Source: an uncultured Bacilli bacterium
GTDB lineage: Bacteria; Bacillota_I; Bacilli_A; RF39; UBA660
Direction of reading: 5' to 3'
Length of the DNA: 21,790 bases
Assembly: GCA_910587535.1 (NCBI GenBank)
Contig: CAJUKM010000023.1
Location: forward strand, 1-21,790
Part shown: positions 14,937-21,790 of the stretch, piece after piece
How the letters are laid out: the number at the start of each line of letters is the position of its first letter
Numbering within the stretch: position 1 is the stretch's first letter
Program-made: the position numbers and the translations under genes
The notes under the pieces: model-generated
Told to the model about the DNA's origin: nothing
Database searches by the model: none
What the model saw: only the letters and a program-made list of their open reading frames with translations

Positions 14937-15494
14937 TTATTTATCAATTTTTTCGATATCGACAACTGCATTGCTGTCGATTCCATAGAGTTCTTTTTCA
15001 TCTTTGTCGATATGAAGTTCATAATATCCGTTGTTGCTTACTTTCACATTTGCTTTAAATGATCCTCTAGGCGCAGTGATTAAGATGACGTCTCTTTCGT
15101 GAAGTCCCAATTTTTGCTCCATGCTAGTAGGAACATGCAAGTGGATCTCAGACTTGATCACACCATCTGTAATAATGGACTTATCTTTGACCTTTAATTT
15201 TATTTGAGGAGTATTTTCTAAGTCTCCACTTCTCCTCGTAGGAGCATCTATGCCAAGGTATTCTAAATCACTTTTTAATAGTTCTATCTGATTGTGCTCT
15301 CTAAACGGCCCGACTATTCGAACATTATCGATAGTTTTATCTCCATATTCTAAAGATAAAACGTCAGTTGAGGCAAACTCGCCGATCTGATTTAAATCGT
15401 TTCTTTTTTGTAGTTCTTCTCTTTCAAAAAGGTATTCGTATGTGCTCTTGTCTAAATGGACATGACGATTACTGATTCCTACAGGTGCTTTCAT
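14937..15494 (-). CDS. pduL: Phosphate propanoyltransferase (PduL-type phosphotransacylase)
   Basis: PduL enzymes interconvert acyl-CoA and acyl-phosphate with zinc at the active site, and can replace Pta between acetyl-CoA and acetyl-phosphate. The 185-residue protein shows the duplicated PduL beta-barrel: GISNRHVHLD at the N-terminus, GPFREHNQIELLKSD, RRSGD, EIHLHVPTSMEQKLGL, and a final ELHIDKDEKELYGI. The His pairs in NRHVHL and HLHVP and the His in ELHIDKDE match the zinc-ligand positions of the family. No microcompartment targeting peptide or shell gene is seen, so it is probably a housekeeping acetate/propionate enzyme. The open frame starts at 15512, but that ATG coincides with the predicted transcript start. 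ATG 15494 (MKAPVGISNRHVHL) fits the family start. Confidence 0.95.
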   Translation of the reverse strand: MKAPVGISNRHVHLDKSTYEYLFEREELQKRNDLNQIGEFASTDVLSLEYGDKTIDNVRIVGPFREHNQIELLKSDLEYLGIDAPTRRSGDLENTPQIKLKVKDKSIITDGVIKSEIHLHVPTSMEQKLGLHERDVILITAPRGSFKANVKVSNNGYYELHIDKDEKELYGIDSNAVVDIEKIDK

Positions 15495-15518
15495 ATATAT
15501 CCAGCCTTTCATACGAAG

Positions 15519-15527
15519 ATTATAACA
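15519..15527 (-). promoter_or_regulatory. Extended -10 for pduL
   Basis: On the minus strand TGTTATAAT (hexamer 15519-15524). Transcription starting about seven bases downstream would begin near 15512, supporting the start codon at 15494 preceded by AAAGG. Confidence 0.5.
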
Positions 15528-15553
15528 GAGTACTTAAAAAAATTAAAGACTTC

Positions 15554-15991
15554 TTAAAGGAAGCCTTTTACCTCTTTGATATTTTGTTCCATCATAGCTT
15601 TGTATTCTTCTCCTAGAGTTTCGACTTCTTTTGAAATGTCACCCTTATATTTTTTTAATTTCTTAGTGACGTCGATCAAACCCATGTTATATCCTTGAAT
15701 CAAAGTATCTGCAATTTTAGCATCGCTGTTATCTTTTAAAAACTCTGCTTTTGATCCCATCTTAGCCATTAGTATAGAGAAAAGATTACCTTTTTTAGGT
15801 GTAACATCTTCACTCGTTAACATCACCTTACATTTTTTCTGAAAGTTCTTATATTCTTTGTAAGCTTTGTCGACACAACTTTTTATTTTGTTATCCGTAC
15901 TTTCTAAACATTTAGCAATAGTCTCTAGTGCTTCTAAACCCATTTCCATATTTTCATTTAAATATTGTAATAATTCTATATCAGCTGTCAT
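15554..15991 (-). CDS. Conserved helical protein, probable four-helix bundle
   Basis: A 145-residue, Lys- and Glu-rich protein predicted to be all helix. It has the pattern of small four-helix-bundle (DUF2383/ferritin-like) proteins of Firmicutes: a first helix with NMEMGLEALETIAKCLE, a second with KEYKNFQKKC, a Gly-containing middle segment, and a third helix with KIADTLIQGYNMGLI. The Glu/His metal ligands of true ferritins are not evident. It has no signal peptide. The ATG at 15991 has AGGGTG five bases upstream. It lies just upstream of pduL on the same strand with 59 bases between, and after the terminator of the next gene; I see no strong promoter of its own. Function unknown. Confidence 0.8.
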   Translation of the reverse strand: MTADIELLQYLNENMEMGLEALETIAKCLESTDNKIKSCVDKAYKEYKNFQKKCKVMLTSEDVTPKKGNLFSILMAKMGSKAEFLKDNSDAKIADTLIQGYNMGLIDVTKKLKKYKGDISKEVETLGEEYKAMMEQNIKEVKGFL

Positions 15992-16036
15992 ACTTTCACC
16001 CTATTACTAGGATGTGTAAAAGTCTTAAATACATAC

Positions 16037-16063
16037 AAAAAAGTTTCTATTCGTAGAAACTTT
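16037..16063 (-). terminator. Terminator overlapping the 3' end of the one-pass membrane gene
   Basis: AAAGTTTCTA pairs with TAGAAACTTT (10 bp, loop of 4; arms 16054-16063 and 16040-16049), followed on the minus strand by more T. The last coding codons and the TAG stop (16047-16049) are inside the hairpin. Confidence 0.85.
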
Positions 16064-16571
16064 CTATCACTTTAAAAGTATAATCTAAACTCTTAGTATT
16101 TAATGGATCTCCATAAATAGATATCGTATTTCTTGTCGTTTCATATCCGTTTAGGCTGCCACTATCCAATTTTATTTCGCAATATTCGTCGACTAGATTT
16201 ATGATACTCGTATCGACTTCTTTGCCGTCTATGGTTATGTGCAGTCTAGATAGATCTAGATTTTCATCATTTTTAAATAAGATGAATAAGGTAGTTGCAA
16301 CTCTCTGTTCATTTGGATTTTTTAAGGTTAATTCCCCTCTATCTAGTAGATTTTCTTTAGTACCTATGTCTTCACTATTTTGACTGGTTCTACCATACAT
16401 AACATAGACGTTATATTTTTGTCCTTCGTAGCTTCTAGCTACTAAGGATGCAGATGAAAGACTAGCCGATGTAAAAATCCCATAGCTGAATATCATGATG
16501 AAGACTACAACTATTATCTCTATAATGTATTTTCTTATAAGTTTATCTATACTACTATCTACTGTTTTCAT
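16047..16571 (-). CDS. One-pass membrane protein of unknown function (174 residues)
   Basis: A short cytosolic N-terminus is followed by one membrane helix at about residues 17-36 (IIEIIVVVFIMIFSYGIF). A predicted extracellular domain of about 130 residues follows, beta-rich, with one Cys. The outer domain contains RGELTLKNPNEQRVATTLFILFKN, a strand pattern reminiscent of immunoglobulin-like folds; this is only an impression. I start it at the ATG at 16571, which has AAAGGGG seven bases upstream, rather than at the TTG two codons earlier. It has the best promoter of the window (TTGACA-16-TATAAT), so it is probably well expressed. Not recognised. Confidence 0.8.
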   Translation of the reverse strand: MKTVDSSIDKLIRKYIIEIIVVVFIMIFSYGIFTSASLSSASLVARSYEGQKYNVYVMYGRTSQNSEDIGTKENLLDRGELTLKNPNEQRVATTLFILFKNDENLDLSRLHITIDGKEVDTSIINLVDEYCEIKLDSGSLNGYETTRNTISIYGDPLNTKSLDYTFKVIESFYE

Positions 16572-16596
16572 AACCAAACCCCTTTGATTGGCGCAT

Positions 16597-16624
16597 ATTA
16601 TAGCACAGATTTACAAATTGTCAA
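16597..16624 (-). promoter_or_regulatory. Consensus promoter of the one-pass membrane gene
   Basis: On the minus strand TTGACA (16619-16624), 16 bases, TATAAT (16597-16602) with TGTGC directly before it. Both hexamers match consensus perfectly and the -10 is extended. Confidence 0.8.
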
Positions 16625-16677
16625 GTTTACTAATAAAGTTTATGCTTGTCTATTATTGAATATTCAAATTATTGCAT

Positions 16678-16700
16678 AAAAAAAGTGCTAGTTTAAGCAC
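16678..16700 (-). terminator. Terminator overlapping the 3' end of the thioredoxin-like gene
   Basis: GTGCT pairs with AGCAC (arms 16696-16700 and 16685-16689) around a 6-base loop, followed on the minus strand by seven T. The TAA stop (16693-16695) lies in the loop. Confidence 0.7.
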
Positions 16701-17409
16701 ATTCTTGTTCTGAACAGACGTTGGAATTTAGAGATTTAATCAGTCGATCGTAGGTAGACGCCAATTCTTTTTCCTGAGATGTCGTCATCTCATCGTATTT
16801 AGTCTGTCCTTCATCTAGTGTTACTGTTCCTCTTTGGCGATCTACTACTTCCCCATTTTTTACAGCTATTACAAAAGGCATATAAATCCTTTTTTCTCCC
16901 GTATCATATTTTTTGCCATCTTTATCTGTCAAAACATAATCTGGTAATTCATCTTTTAAAACGTCTAATAACTCGTAGTAGCCGTCTTTTTCTTTTTCAG
17001 TTTTAACAGCTTTGCCATCCTTGATCTCCCACGTGTTTTTAGCGGTATCCATATCTAAATAATAGATGGTTTTGAGATCGTTTTTTTCAGCTGCTTCGAA
17101 TAGAACTTGTACGGCGTTTCTGCACCATGGGCACCAATTAGCACCAAAATATATGATCGCATCTTCGTTTTTTATTATGTCGACGACTTCTTTAGCGGTC
17201 ACATATTTTATAGGATTTCTCTTAGGTATATCGACGTCGTTATATTTCATGCCATCGGATTCTCTTACCGTGCCGTTTAAAGATTCATAGTCTCGTTTGA
17301 ATTTCATAGCGTCATCGAATATGTTAGAATATATAAAATAAGCTCCAAAAATTACGATTATGACGATTCCTGCAATTCCCCCTAAAAGTAACGAAGTTTT
17401 CTTTTTCAT
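16693..17409 (-). CDS. Membrane-anchored thioredoxin-fold protein (CPWC)
   Basis: An N-terminal membrane anchor (residues 7-28) is followed by a 45-residue linker and a thioredoxin fold. Residues 86-99 contain YFGANWCPWCRN with Cys93 and Cys96, and the cis-proline is Pro178 in YMPFVIAV. The active site faces outside the cell, so it is likely a thiol-disulfide exchange protein for exported proteins. A second Cys pair, CSEQEC (232 and 237), ends the protein and could hand electrons or disulfides to the CPWC site. A charged insertion (about residues 125-172, KDGKAVKTEKEKDG) enlarges the fold. The ATG at 17409 has GGAGG eight bases upstream; the longer frame would start at a GTG inside that ribosome site. 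Neighbour upstream is a membrane HTH regulator. Confidence 0.9.
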   Translation of the reverse strand: MKKKTSLLLGGIAGIVIIVIFGAYFIYSNIFDDAMKFKRDYESLNGTVRESDGMKYNDVDIPKRNPIKYVTAKEVVDIIKNEDAIIYFGANWCPWCRNAVQVLFEAAEKNDLKTIYYLDMDTAKNTWEIKDGKAVKTEKEKDGYYELLDVLKDELPDYVLTDKDGKKYDTGEKRIYMPFVIAVKNGEVVDRQRGTVTLDEGQTKYDEMTTSQEKELASTYDRLIKSLNSNVCSEQECA

Positions 17410-17431
17410 AAATATTTCCTCCACAGTGAAA

Positions 17432-17460
17432 AATATATTATATTATGTTAAAAAAGGCAA
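17432..17460 (-). promoter_or_regulatory. Candidate promoter of the thioredoxin-like gene
   Basis: On the minus strand TTGCCT (17455-17460), 17 bases, TATATT (17432-17437), then the GGAGG ribosome site about 15 bases further on. Confidence 0.45.
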
Positions 17461-17497
17461 TATATTTTAAGTTGAAACGTATTCAACTGCAAGTTGA

Positions 17498-18202
17498 TTA
17501 GTCATTTTCACAAGTATCTTTAGGTGTAAGAGGAATTTTATATGTAGTGTGATTACCTTTAGAGTCTACTGCATCTATCTCTAATTCGAGATCGTTCTCA
17601 CCGTATTCATCGCATACTCCATCATGATTGTCGATGTGTAAATCGACTTTTTTTAGAAATTCTTCTAGGGTTATTGGAAAACTGTCACTGTAAGTATATT
17701 TGCTAATTTCATTTTTTGCTTTATCCGCCAGGGCATAGAGAGTACAATCTACTTTTTCGTATAGATTATTGTCATCCCCTCCACAGTATGTAATATTTGA
17801 AATATAAATCGAACTTTTGTTATCGTTATAGGCGATAGTTCCGTATAAGTTGAAATTTTCACAGGTGGTACTCAAAGTTTTAAAATAGAAATCGTTCGGC
17901 TTATTTACTTTAGAGAAGATTGCTAGCGATAGAAAAGCGATAGCCAAAAGCAATATTATGACGATTCCTATGACAATTTTCTTTTTTTTGCTCTTTTTTT
18001 TTCCTTCAAAAAGATTGTTTATGTCGATATCGTAATCGTCACAAATTTTTTTAAGCGTCATAAAGTCCGGTATAGACTTTCCGTTTTCCCATTTGCTAAC
18101 TGCCTGAAATGATACGTTATATATAGAAGCAAACTTTTGTTGGCTCAAGTTATTCTTTTGGCGTATTTTTTTTATCATGTTGCTGATTTTGTCTGTTTCC
18201 AT
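17498..18202 (-). CDS. Membrane-anchored XRE-type HTH regulator
   Basis: A 234-residue protein with an N-terminal Cro/CI HTH domain (residues 6-66: MIKKIRQKNNLSQQKFASIYNVSFQAVSKWENG). A Lys-rich stretch (residues 68-75) and a single membrane helix (about 76-97) follow, then an extracellular domain of about 135 residues with several Cys. The layout is that of a one-component membrane sensor that could bind DNA from the membrane. The outer domain is acidic (HDGVCDEYGENDLELEID). I start it at ATG 18202 (METDKIS), where AGAGG lies eight bases upstream. The frame also opens at 18229, but that ATG overlaps the -10 box. The next gene downstream is the thioredoxin-like protein, suggesting a link to envelope thiol state, which is inferred. 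Confidence 0.88.
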   Translation of the reverse strand: METDKISNMIKKIRQKNNLSQQKFASIYNVSFQAVSKWENGKSIPDFMTLKKICDDYDIDINNLFEGKKKSKKKKIVIGIVIILLLAIAFLSLAIFSKVNKPNDFYFKTLSTTCENFNLYGTIAYNDNKSSIYISNITYCGGDDNNLYEKVDCTLYALADKAKNEISKYTYSDSFPITLEEFLKKVDLHIDNHDGVCDEYGENDLELEIDAVDSKGNHTTYKIPLTPKDTCEND

Positions 18203-18227
18203 AAAGCTTACCTCTTTCATTGCAAAC

Positions 18228-18236
18228 ATTATAGCA
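18228..18236 (-). promoter_or_regulatory. Extended -10 of the membrane HTH gene
   Basis: On the minus strand TGCTATAAT (hexamer 18228-18233). With its flank it reads TGTGCTATAAT, identical to the -10 region of the promoter at 16597-16624. The -35 position holds TTTAAA. Confidence 0.55.
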
Positions 18237-18252
18237 CATTTTAAGGCATTTT

Positions 18253-18273
18253 AAATCATTAAACGAACGATTT
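18253..18273 (-). terminator. Weak hairpin after the NlpC/P60 gene
   Basis: AAATCGTT pairs with AATGATTT (8 bp with one G-U pair, loop of 5), just after the stop of the NlpC/P60 gene. The following sequence has only three T in a row, so termination would be weak; read-through into the membrane HTH gene is possible. Confidence 0.3.
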
Positions 18274-18279
18274 CACAAA

Positions 18280-19416
18280 TCAGCAAATCTTAATAATAGT
18301 ACGCATTTTCTCTAACCTTTCTCTACATTTTAAAAGATCTATAATCGATACTTTACCACTACTACCAGATGCATGAATGGCATACACACCGTCATCCTTA
18401 GAACCGATATATATTAATACATGTCCATGTTCATATAGTAGACTCGGATTAAAATTTTTTAAATATTCTATCTTTTCACTCTCTCTTAAATCTTCGACGT
18501 CTATTTTTTTAGCTAAACTTCTTTCTTGTTCGCTTGCATTTCTAGGAAAGATAAACCCGAAAGTTTTATATACATTCGATGTAAAACTGGAGCAATCTAC
18601 ACTTCTATTTTTTCCTCCCCAACTATAGGGAAAATCTAAGTATTTAAAAGCTTGGTTCATGACATTTTTTCTAGTATATGGTATAAAGCCTATACTAAAC
18701 ATGTCATCATTTAGTACTATTTTCTTTTTACTTACGTATCCATCTTCACCTGTGATAGGAATTATTATTTCTATTTTATTATTATTTAAATCATAGGGAA
18801 AAGTTGAACCCATCTCTAATAGACGACCATCTGCTTCTATTTCTGGCTCCGTTATTACGACGAAGTTGATAGGATTTGAGAAATAAGCCCAGTCTTCATC
18901 TTTGGCAAATGATACATCATCTTTTTTTACCCAACCATAATATATTTTAGATATGACGAAAAACCACTTTTTATCTCTACTAGTATGTAATATTATTATT
19001 GGAGTATTGAGTGGCAAACTAGTCTCTTGTAATCTATCATATTCACTGGAAAGAGAGTCGTAAAAAGGTATATCGATCGGAAAAGTTCTAAGATTTGTTC
19101 TTTTTATTACTAGAGCTTTTTTAATGCCTTTTAAGTCTTTTATGGCTTCTATGTTTCTGTTTTCTGTAATCTCACGCATGGTATTCTTTCCTATTTCACT
19201 TACACCATCATACATATGTTTTGTTGAAAGTTCGTACGAATTAATCATCCTATATATAGTTTTCTTACTCACACTTTCAACATTAAAAATGTCGTATAAA
19301 GAATTAGACCTTTTTTTAGTATTCATATTAAAATCGGATATTTCTTCTTCATTTAATATGACTGTATCGCTAAAGTATCCTTCACTCAAGTCTTTTATAT
19401 CGTTATATAGTGACAT
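18280..19416 (-). CDS. NlpC/P60 peptidase with SH3 domains, probably cytosolic
   Basis: This Cys peptidase should cut L-Ala-D-Glu or D-Glu-diamino-acid bonds in peptidoglycan stems. At 378 residues it has a helical N-terminus (1-95), SH3-like regions (about 100-165, with NLRTFPIDIPFYDS and KWFFVISKIYYGWV, and about 175-250), and a C-terminal NlpC/P60 domain. The likely triad is Cys275 in SVDCSSF, His332 in GHVLIYIG and His348 in AIHASGS. The layout resembles YkfC-type murein-peptide recycling enzymes. There is no signal peptide: the ATG at 19416 has AGGAG eight bases upstream and no in-frame hydrophobic N-terminus. I therefore infer a cytosolic recycling role rather than wall remodelling. Neighbours are asnB upstream and the membrane HTH regulator downstream. 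Confidence 0.9.
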   Translation of the reverse strand: MSLYNDIKDLSEGYFSDTVILNEEEISDFNMNTKKRSNSLYDIFNVESVSKKTIYRMINSYELSTKHMYDGVSEIGKNTMREITENRNIEAIKDLKGIKKALVIKRTNLRTFPIDIPFYDSLSSEYDRLQETSLPLNTPIIILHTSRDKKWFFVISKIYYGWVKKDDVSFAKDEDWAYFSNPINFVVITEPEIEADGRLLEMGSTFPYDLNNNKIEIIIPITGEDGYVSKKKIVLNDDMFSIGFIPYTRKNVMNQAFKYLDFPYSWGGKNRSVDCSSFTSNVYKTFGFIFPRNASEQERSLAKKIDVEDLRESEKIEYLKNFNPSLLYEHGHVLIYIGSKDDGVYAIHASGSSGKVSIIDLLKCRERLEKMRTIIKIC

Positions 19417-19539
19417 ATCTTTGGCTCCTAACTATCTAATTCTATGATGTTAGGTAATGTTTAATTTATCTTAAAAAAAATATTTTTTTTAACTTGTCTA
19501 TTGAATAAGTATGTTAAAGATCTCTGAAAGTGTTAAATC

Positions 19540-19581
19540 AAAAAAGAGAAATAAATTTTCTTTAAGCTTTTATTTCTCTTT
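19540..19581 (-). terminator. Intrinsic terminator of asnB
   Basis: A 13-bp perfect stem (arms 19569-19581 and 19543-19555) around a 13-base loop, followed on the minus strand by T6. The TAA stop (19562-19564) lies in the loop and the last coding codons form one arm. Confidence 0.8.
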
Positions 19582-21394
19582 CTAAAAAGAACACTTCATA
19601 CCATTTTATAAATGCATATAATGCCCATACTTTTTTGCAATTTACTTTGACTCCAGATCTGGCTTTGTCAAATAAATCTATAGCGTACTTCTGATCAAAG
19701 AATTCTCCGACAAAGTCTTGCTCGATCGTGTTTTTAATTTCATTATAAACTGTATCATCTTGGTACCAATCGTATAATGGTACTGGAAATCCTAACTTTT
19801 TCTTTTTATATGCTTCATTAGGAATCACTTTCTTTGCTGCGTCTCTCAATGCTACTTTTGTATTTTCTTTAGTAACCTTTTTATCTTGTGTTAAACTGCT
19901 CGCAAGTTTAAATACTTCTCTATCGACAAATGGAACTCTCACTTCCAAAGAGTTAGCCATAGACATCCTATCAGCTTTATGTAATATGTCATTAGCAAGC
20001 CAAAAGTTTGCGTCTATCGCTTGCATCTTTATCAAATCTGATTTTCCTTTAAATTTTTCATATATTGGGTTAGTGATGTCGCTATTTTTAATCTCTGGTT
20101 TAAAGGATAGTATTCTCTTGCATTCTTTATCACTAAACAATCTATTGATACTGATGTACACATCTTCTAATTTTTTTCCTCTTCTTACTAAGAAGTTTCT
20201 TCCTCTAAATTCTGGTAACAATTCTAAAATACATGAAATTATGTGTCTTATAGGGTAAGGAATTTTATTATAAAATCCCATATCTATTATTTCTCTATAG
20301 GAATTATATCCTCCAAAAAATTCATCTGCACCTTCTCCAGATAATATTACTTTCAAATCTTCACTTGCAAGTTCTGATAAGAAGTATAGTGATATAGCTG
20401 CCGGATCGCTTATCGGTTCATCCATATGATACATTATTTTAGGTACATTAGCCATATATTCTTCTTTGGAAATCTTCTTACTTTTGTTGACGATTCCCAA
20501 TTTTGAAGTTAAATCTTCAGCGTACTCTATTTCGCTTTGTTTGTAATCGTCATAGCCGACTGTATAAGTTTTGTCTGGCTTACTAAGACTAACTATATAT
20601 GAAGAATCGATACCACTTGAAAGAAATGATCCTACTTCGACGTCGCTGGTCATATGATATTCGACACTGTCTTTCATCACACGATCAATTTTGTCGACTG
20701 TTTCTTCATAAGGTAAGTCTTTTTCTTCATAATCTGGTTCAAAGTATTTATTTATCTCTATTTTTCCATCTTTATAAAAAAGTGAAGACCCGCCATTCAA
20801 TTTTTTAACCCCTTTGAAGAATGTCTCCTCAGTAGGAGTAAAACTGAAGGTAAGAAATGGTTCTAGTAACTCTTTGTTTAGAACTTTTTCAAATTTTGGG
20901 TGTTCTAGGAAACATTTTATTTCAGAAGCAAACATGAATGTTCCGTCGTTTTCATAATAATAGAATGGCTTTATTCCAAAGTAATCTCTTGCACAGAAAA
21001 GAGATTTTTCTCTTTTATCCCAAATAGCAAATGCAAACATTCCTCTTAGGTGATTTGGCAAATCGTTTCGCCAAACTTCATAACCATGTACTAAGACTTC
21101 AGTATCACACTCTGTTTTAAACTTATGACCTTGCTCTTCTAATTCTGTTTTAAGCTCTTTGTAGTTATATATTTCCCCATTAAATATAACGACTATACTT
21201 TCATCTTCATTAAACATAGGCTGAATACCATCGCTCAAATCGATTATCGATAATCTTCTATGTCCTAAAGCTATATCTAGATCTGTATAATAGTTTTCAT
21301 CATCGGGTCCGCGATGAGCAATTCTATCGGCCATCTTTTTTATGAGCTCTTTCTTATCTTTGTCTTTATTTATATATCCAACTATTCCACACAT
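19562..21394 (-). CDS. asnB: Asparagine synthase (glutamine-hydrolysing)
   Basis: AsnB makes asparagine from aspartate, using ammonia from glutamine and ATP. Processed MCGIVGYI exposes Cys2, the class II glutaminase nucleophile, with RIAHRGPD and GHRRLSIIDLSDG in the N-terminal domain (to about residue 190). The synthetase domain has the PP-loop SSGIDSS near residue 263, then MDEPISDPAA, LSGEGADEFFGGY and the C-terminal VRVPFVDREVF. Its 610 residues match the long form of AsnB (as in B. subtilis AsnB/AsnO). The ATG at 21394 has GGAG seven bases upstream, after an extended -10 at 21426-21434. It is a single-gene unit with its own terminator. The asparagine-charged tRNA gene of this window is 11 kb away and not linked to it. 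Confidence 0.97.
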   Translation of the reverse strand: MCGIVGYINKDKDKKELIKKMADRIAHRGPDDENYYTDLDIALGHRRLSIIDLSDGIQPMFNEDESIVVIFNGEIYNYKELKTELEEQGHKFKTECDTEVLVHGYEVWRNDLPNHLRGMFAFAIWDKREKSLFCARDYFGIKPFYYYENDGTFMFASEIKCFLEHPKFEKVLNKELLEPFLTFSFTPTEETFFKGVKKLNGGSSLFYKDGKIEINKYFEPDYEEKDLPYEETVDKIDRVMKDSVEYHMTSDVEVGSFLSSGIDSSYIVSLSKPDKTYTVGYDDYKQSEIEYAEDLTSKLGIVNKSKKISKEEYMANVPKIMYHMDEPISDPAAISLYFLSELASEDLKVILSGEGADEFFGGYNSYREIIDMGFYNKIPYPIRHIISCILELLPEFRGRNFLVRRGKKLEDVYISINRLFSDKECKRILSFKPEIKNSDITNPIYEKFKGKSDLIKMQAIDANFWLANDILHKADRMSMANSLEVRVPFVDREVFKLASSLTQDKKVTKENTKVALRDAAKKVIPNEAYKKKKLGFPVPLYDWYQDDTVYNEIKNTIEQDFVGEFFDQKYAIDLFDKARSGVKVNCKKVWALYAFIKWYEVFFLEREIKA

Positions 21395-21425
21395 ATTTTT
21401 TCTCCATTCAGATATTTCTTTTAAT

Positions 21426-21434
21426 ATTTTATCA
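21426..21434 (-). promoter_or_regulatory. Extended -10 of asnB
   Basis: On the minus strand TGATAAAAT (hexamer 21426-21431), about 30 bases upstream of the start codon. The leader is far too short for a T-box. Confidence 0.45.
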
Positions 21435-21466
21435 CGTTTTTATATTTTTTGCAGTTTACTAGTTTT

Positions 21467-21765
21467 CTAATACTTTTTGATCAATTTTGATATTAGTGCC
21501 TTACAAGTGTTCATTTGAATACAATCATAGAATTCGTTTGTTACTTCTCTTCCTTTGCCAATGGTTGTTGCGTTGTTGACATCTTCTTCTGTTTCCCACA
21601 GAACAAAATCAGTTCATATCTTCTTGTAAATAGTGTTCCCAGGAGATAAATTCCTTCTCTTTAGAAATAATCTCATCGTGCAATTTCTGAAGTCACTTTT
21701 ATAAATTCTTTTCACTAACACCTTTCTTTAATTTGTATGAAAATATCTAGGTTTGTTTCATTCAT
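21467..21765 (-). pseudogene. Decayed small gene upstream of asnB
   Basis: The 390 bases upstream of asnB hold no intact gene, but the minus strand shows the remains of one. GAGGT just ahead of an ATG at 21763-21765 starts MNETNLDIFIQIKERC, which stops at once. Another frame then continues with KEFIKVTSEIAR, a third with DEIISKEKEFISWEHYLQED, and after a further shift WETEEDVNNATTIGKG and FYDCIQMNTCKAL, ending at TAG 21467-21469. The pieces are protein-like and follow one another, so I read this as a gene of about 95 codons broken by several frameshifts. I cannot name the family. Sequencing errors could mimic this, but several independent shifts make real decay more likely. Confidence 0.6.
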
Positions 21766-21790
21766 ATTTACCTCATTTCTAAAATGAAAT

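Noticed and set aside
17471..17487. Intrinsic terminator between the membrane HTH and thioredoxin-like genes
   Set aside because: GTTGAA...TTCAAC forms a small stem, but no U-tract follows on the minus strand.

Overview
The window looks like a chromosomal segment of an AT-rich Gram-positive-type bacterium, most likely an uncultured gut lineage of Bacilli related to the Mollicutes (inferred from gene content and style, not from a marker gene). Evidence: AGGAGG-type ribosome sites, extended -10 promoters (TGnTATAAT), compact intrinsic terminators, lipoprotein and pilin-like surface proteins, InlB-type B-repeats, and several AT-rich hypothetical genes. TGG encodes Trp and TGA acts as a stop, so the mycoplasma code is not in use. 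No phage or IS genes, rRNA or CRISPR array are present.

Layout. 1-4334: mutS and a large unrecognised gene, probably one operon. 4381-8314: a surface-protein block with two type IV pilin-like proteins (one a 920-residue fusion of pilin N-terminus, four B-repeats and a large C-terminal module) and a membrane-anchored 193-residue protein. 8373-8448: tRNA-Asn. 8538-10093: an unrecognised 312-residue protein and a lipoprotein. 10210-11199: trpS, the main plus-strand gene, convergent with the 535-residue surface protein at 11271-12878. 12964-13839: three small Cro/CI-type regulators. 13894-16571: dusB, pduL, a helical protein and a one-pass membrane protein. 16693-18202: a membrane-anchored thioredoxin-like protein beside a membrane-anchored HTH regulator. 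18280-21394: a cytosolic NlpC/P60 peptidase and asnB. 21467-21765: a decayed gene.

The most interesting locus is the 535-residue surface protein. It shares a C-terminal module of about 300 residues with the 920-residue pilin-like protein but is tethered by a different N-terminus (TasA/camelysin-like). Near its C-terminus, residues 482-510 are encoded by a GC-rich patch strikingly depleted in A on the coding strand, in which 25 of 29 codons end in C or T and none ends in A. The matching patch of the paralogue has normal composition. This is the footprint expected of a diversity-generating retroelement (DGR) variable region made by adenine-specific mutagenesis, although no reverse transcriptase or template repeat lies in the window. 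The gene's promoter also carries an A6G6 double homopolymer in an exactly 17-bp spacer, a possible phase-variation site. Together these suggest a surface protein variable in both sequence and expression.

Many gene starts were moved from the longest open frame to an internal ATG, because the longer version would start at or upstream of the predicted transcription start or has no ribosome site. A recurring architecture is a stop codon sitting inside the terminator hairpin.
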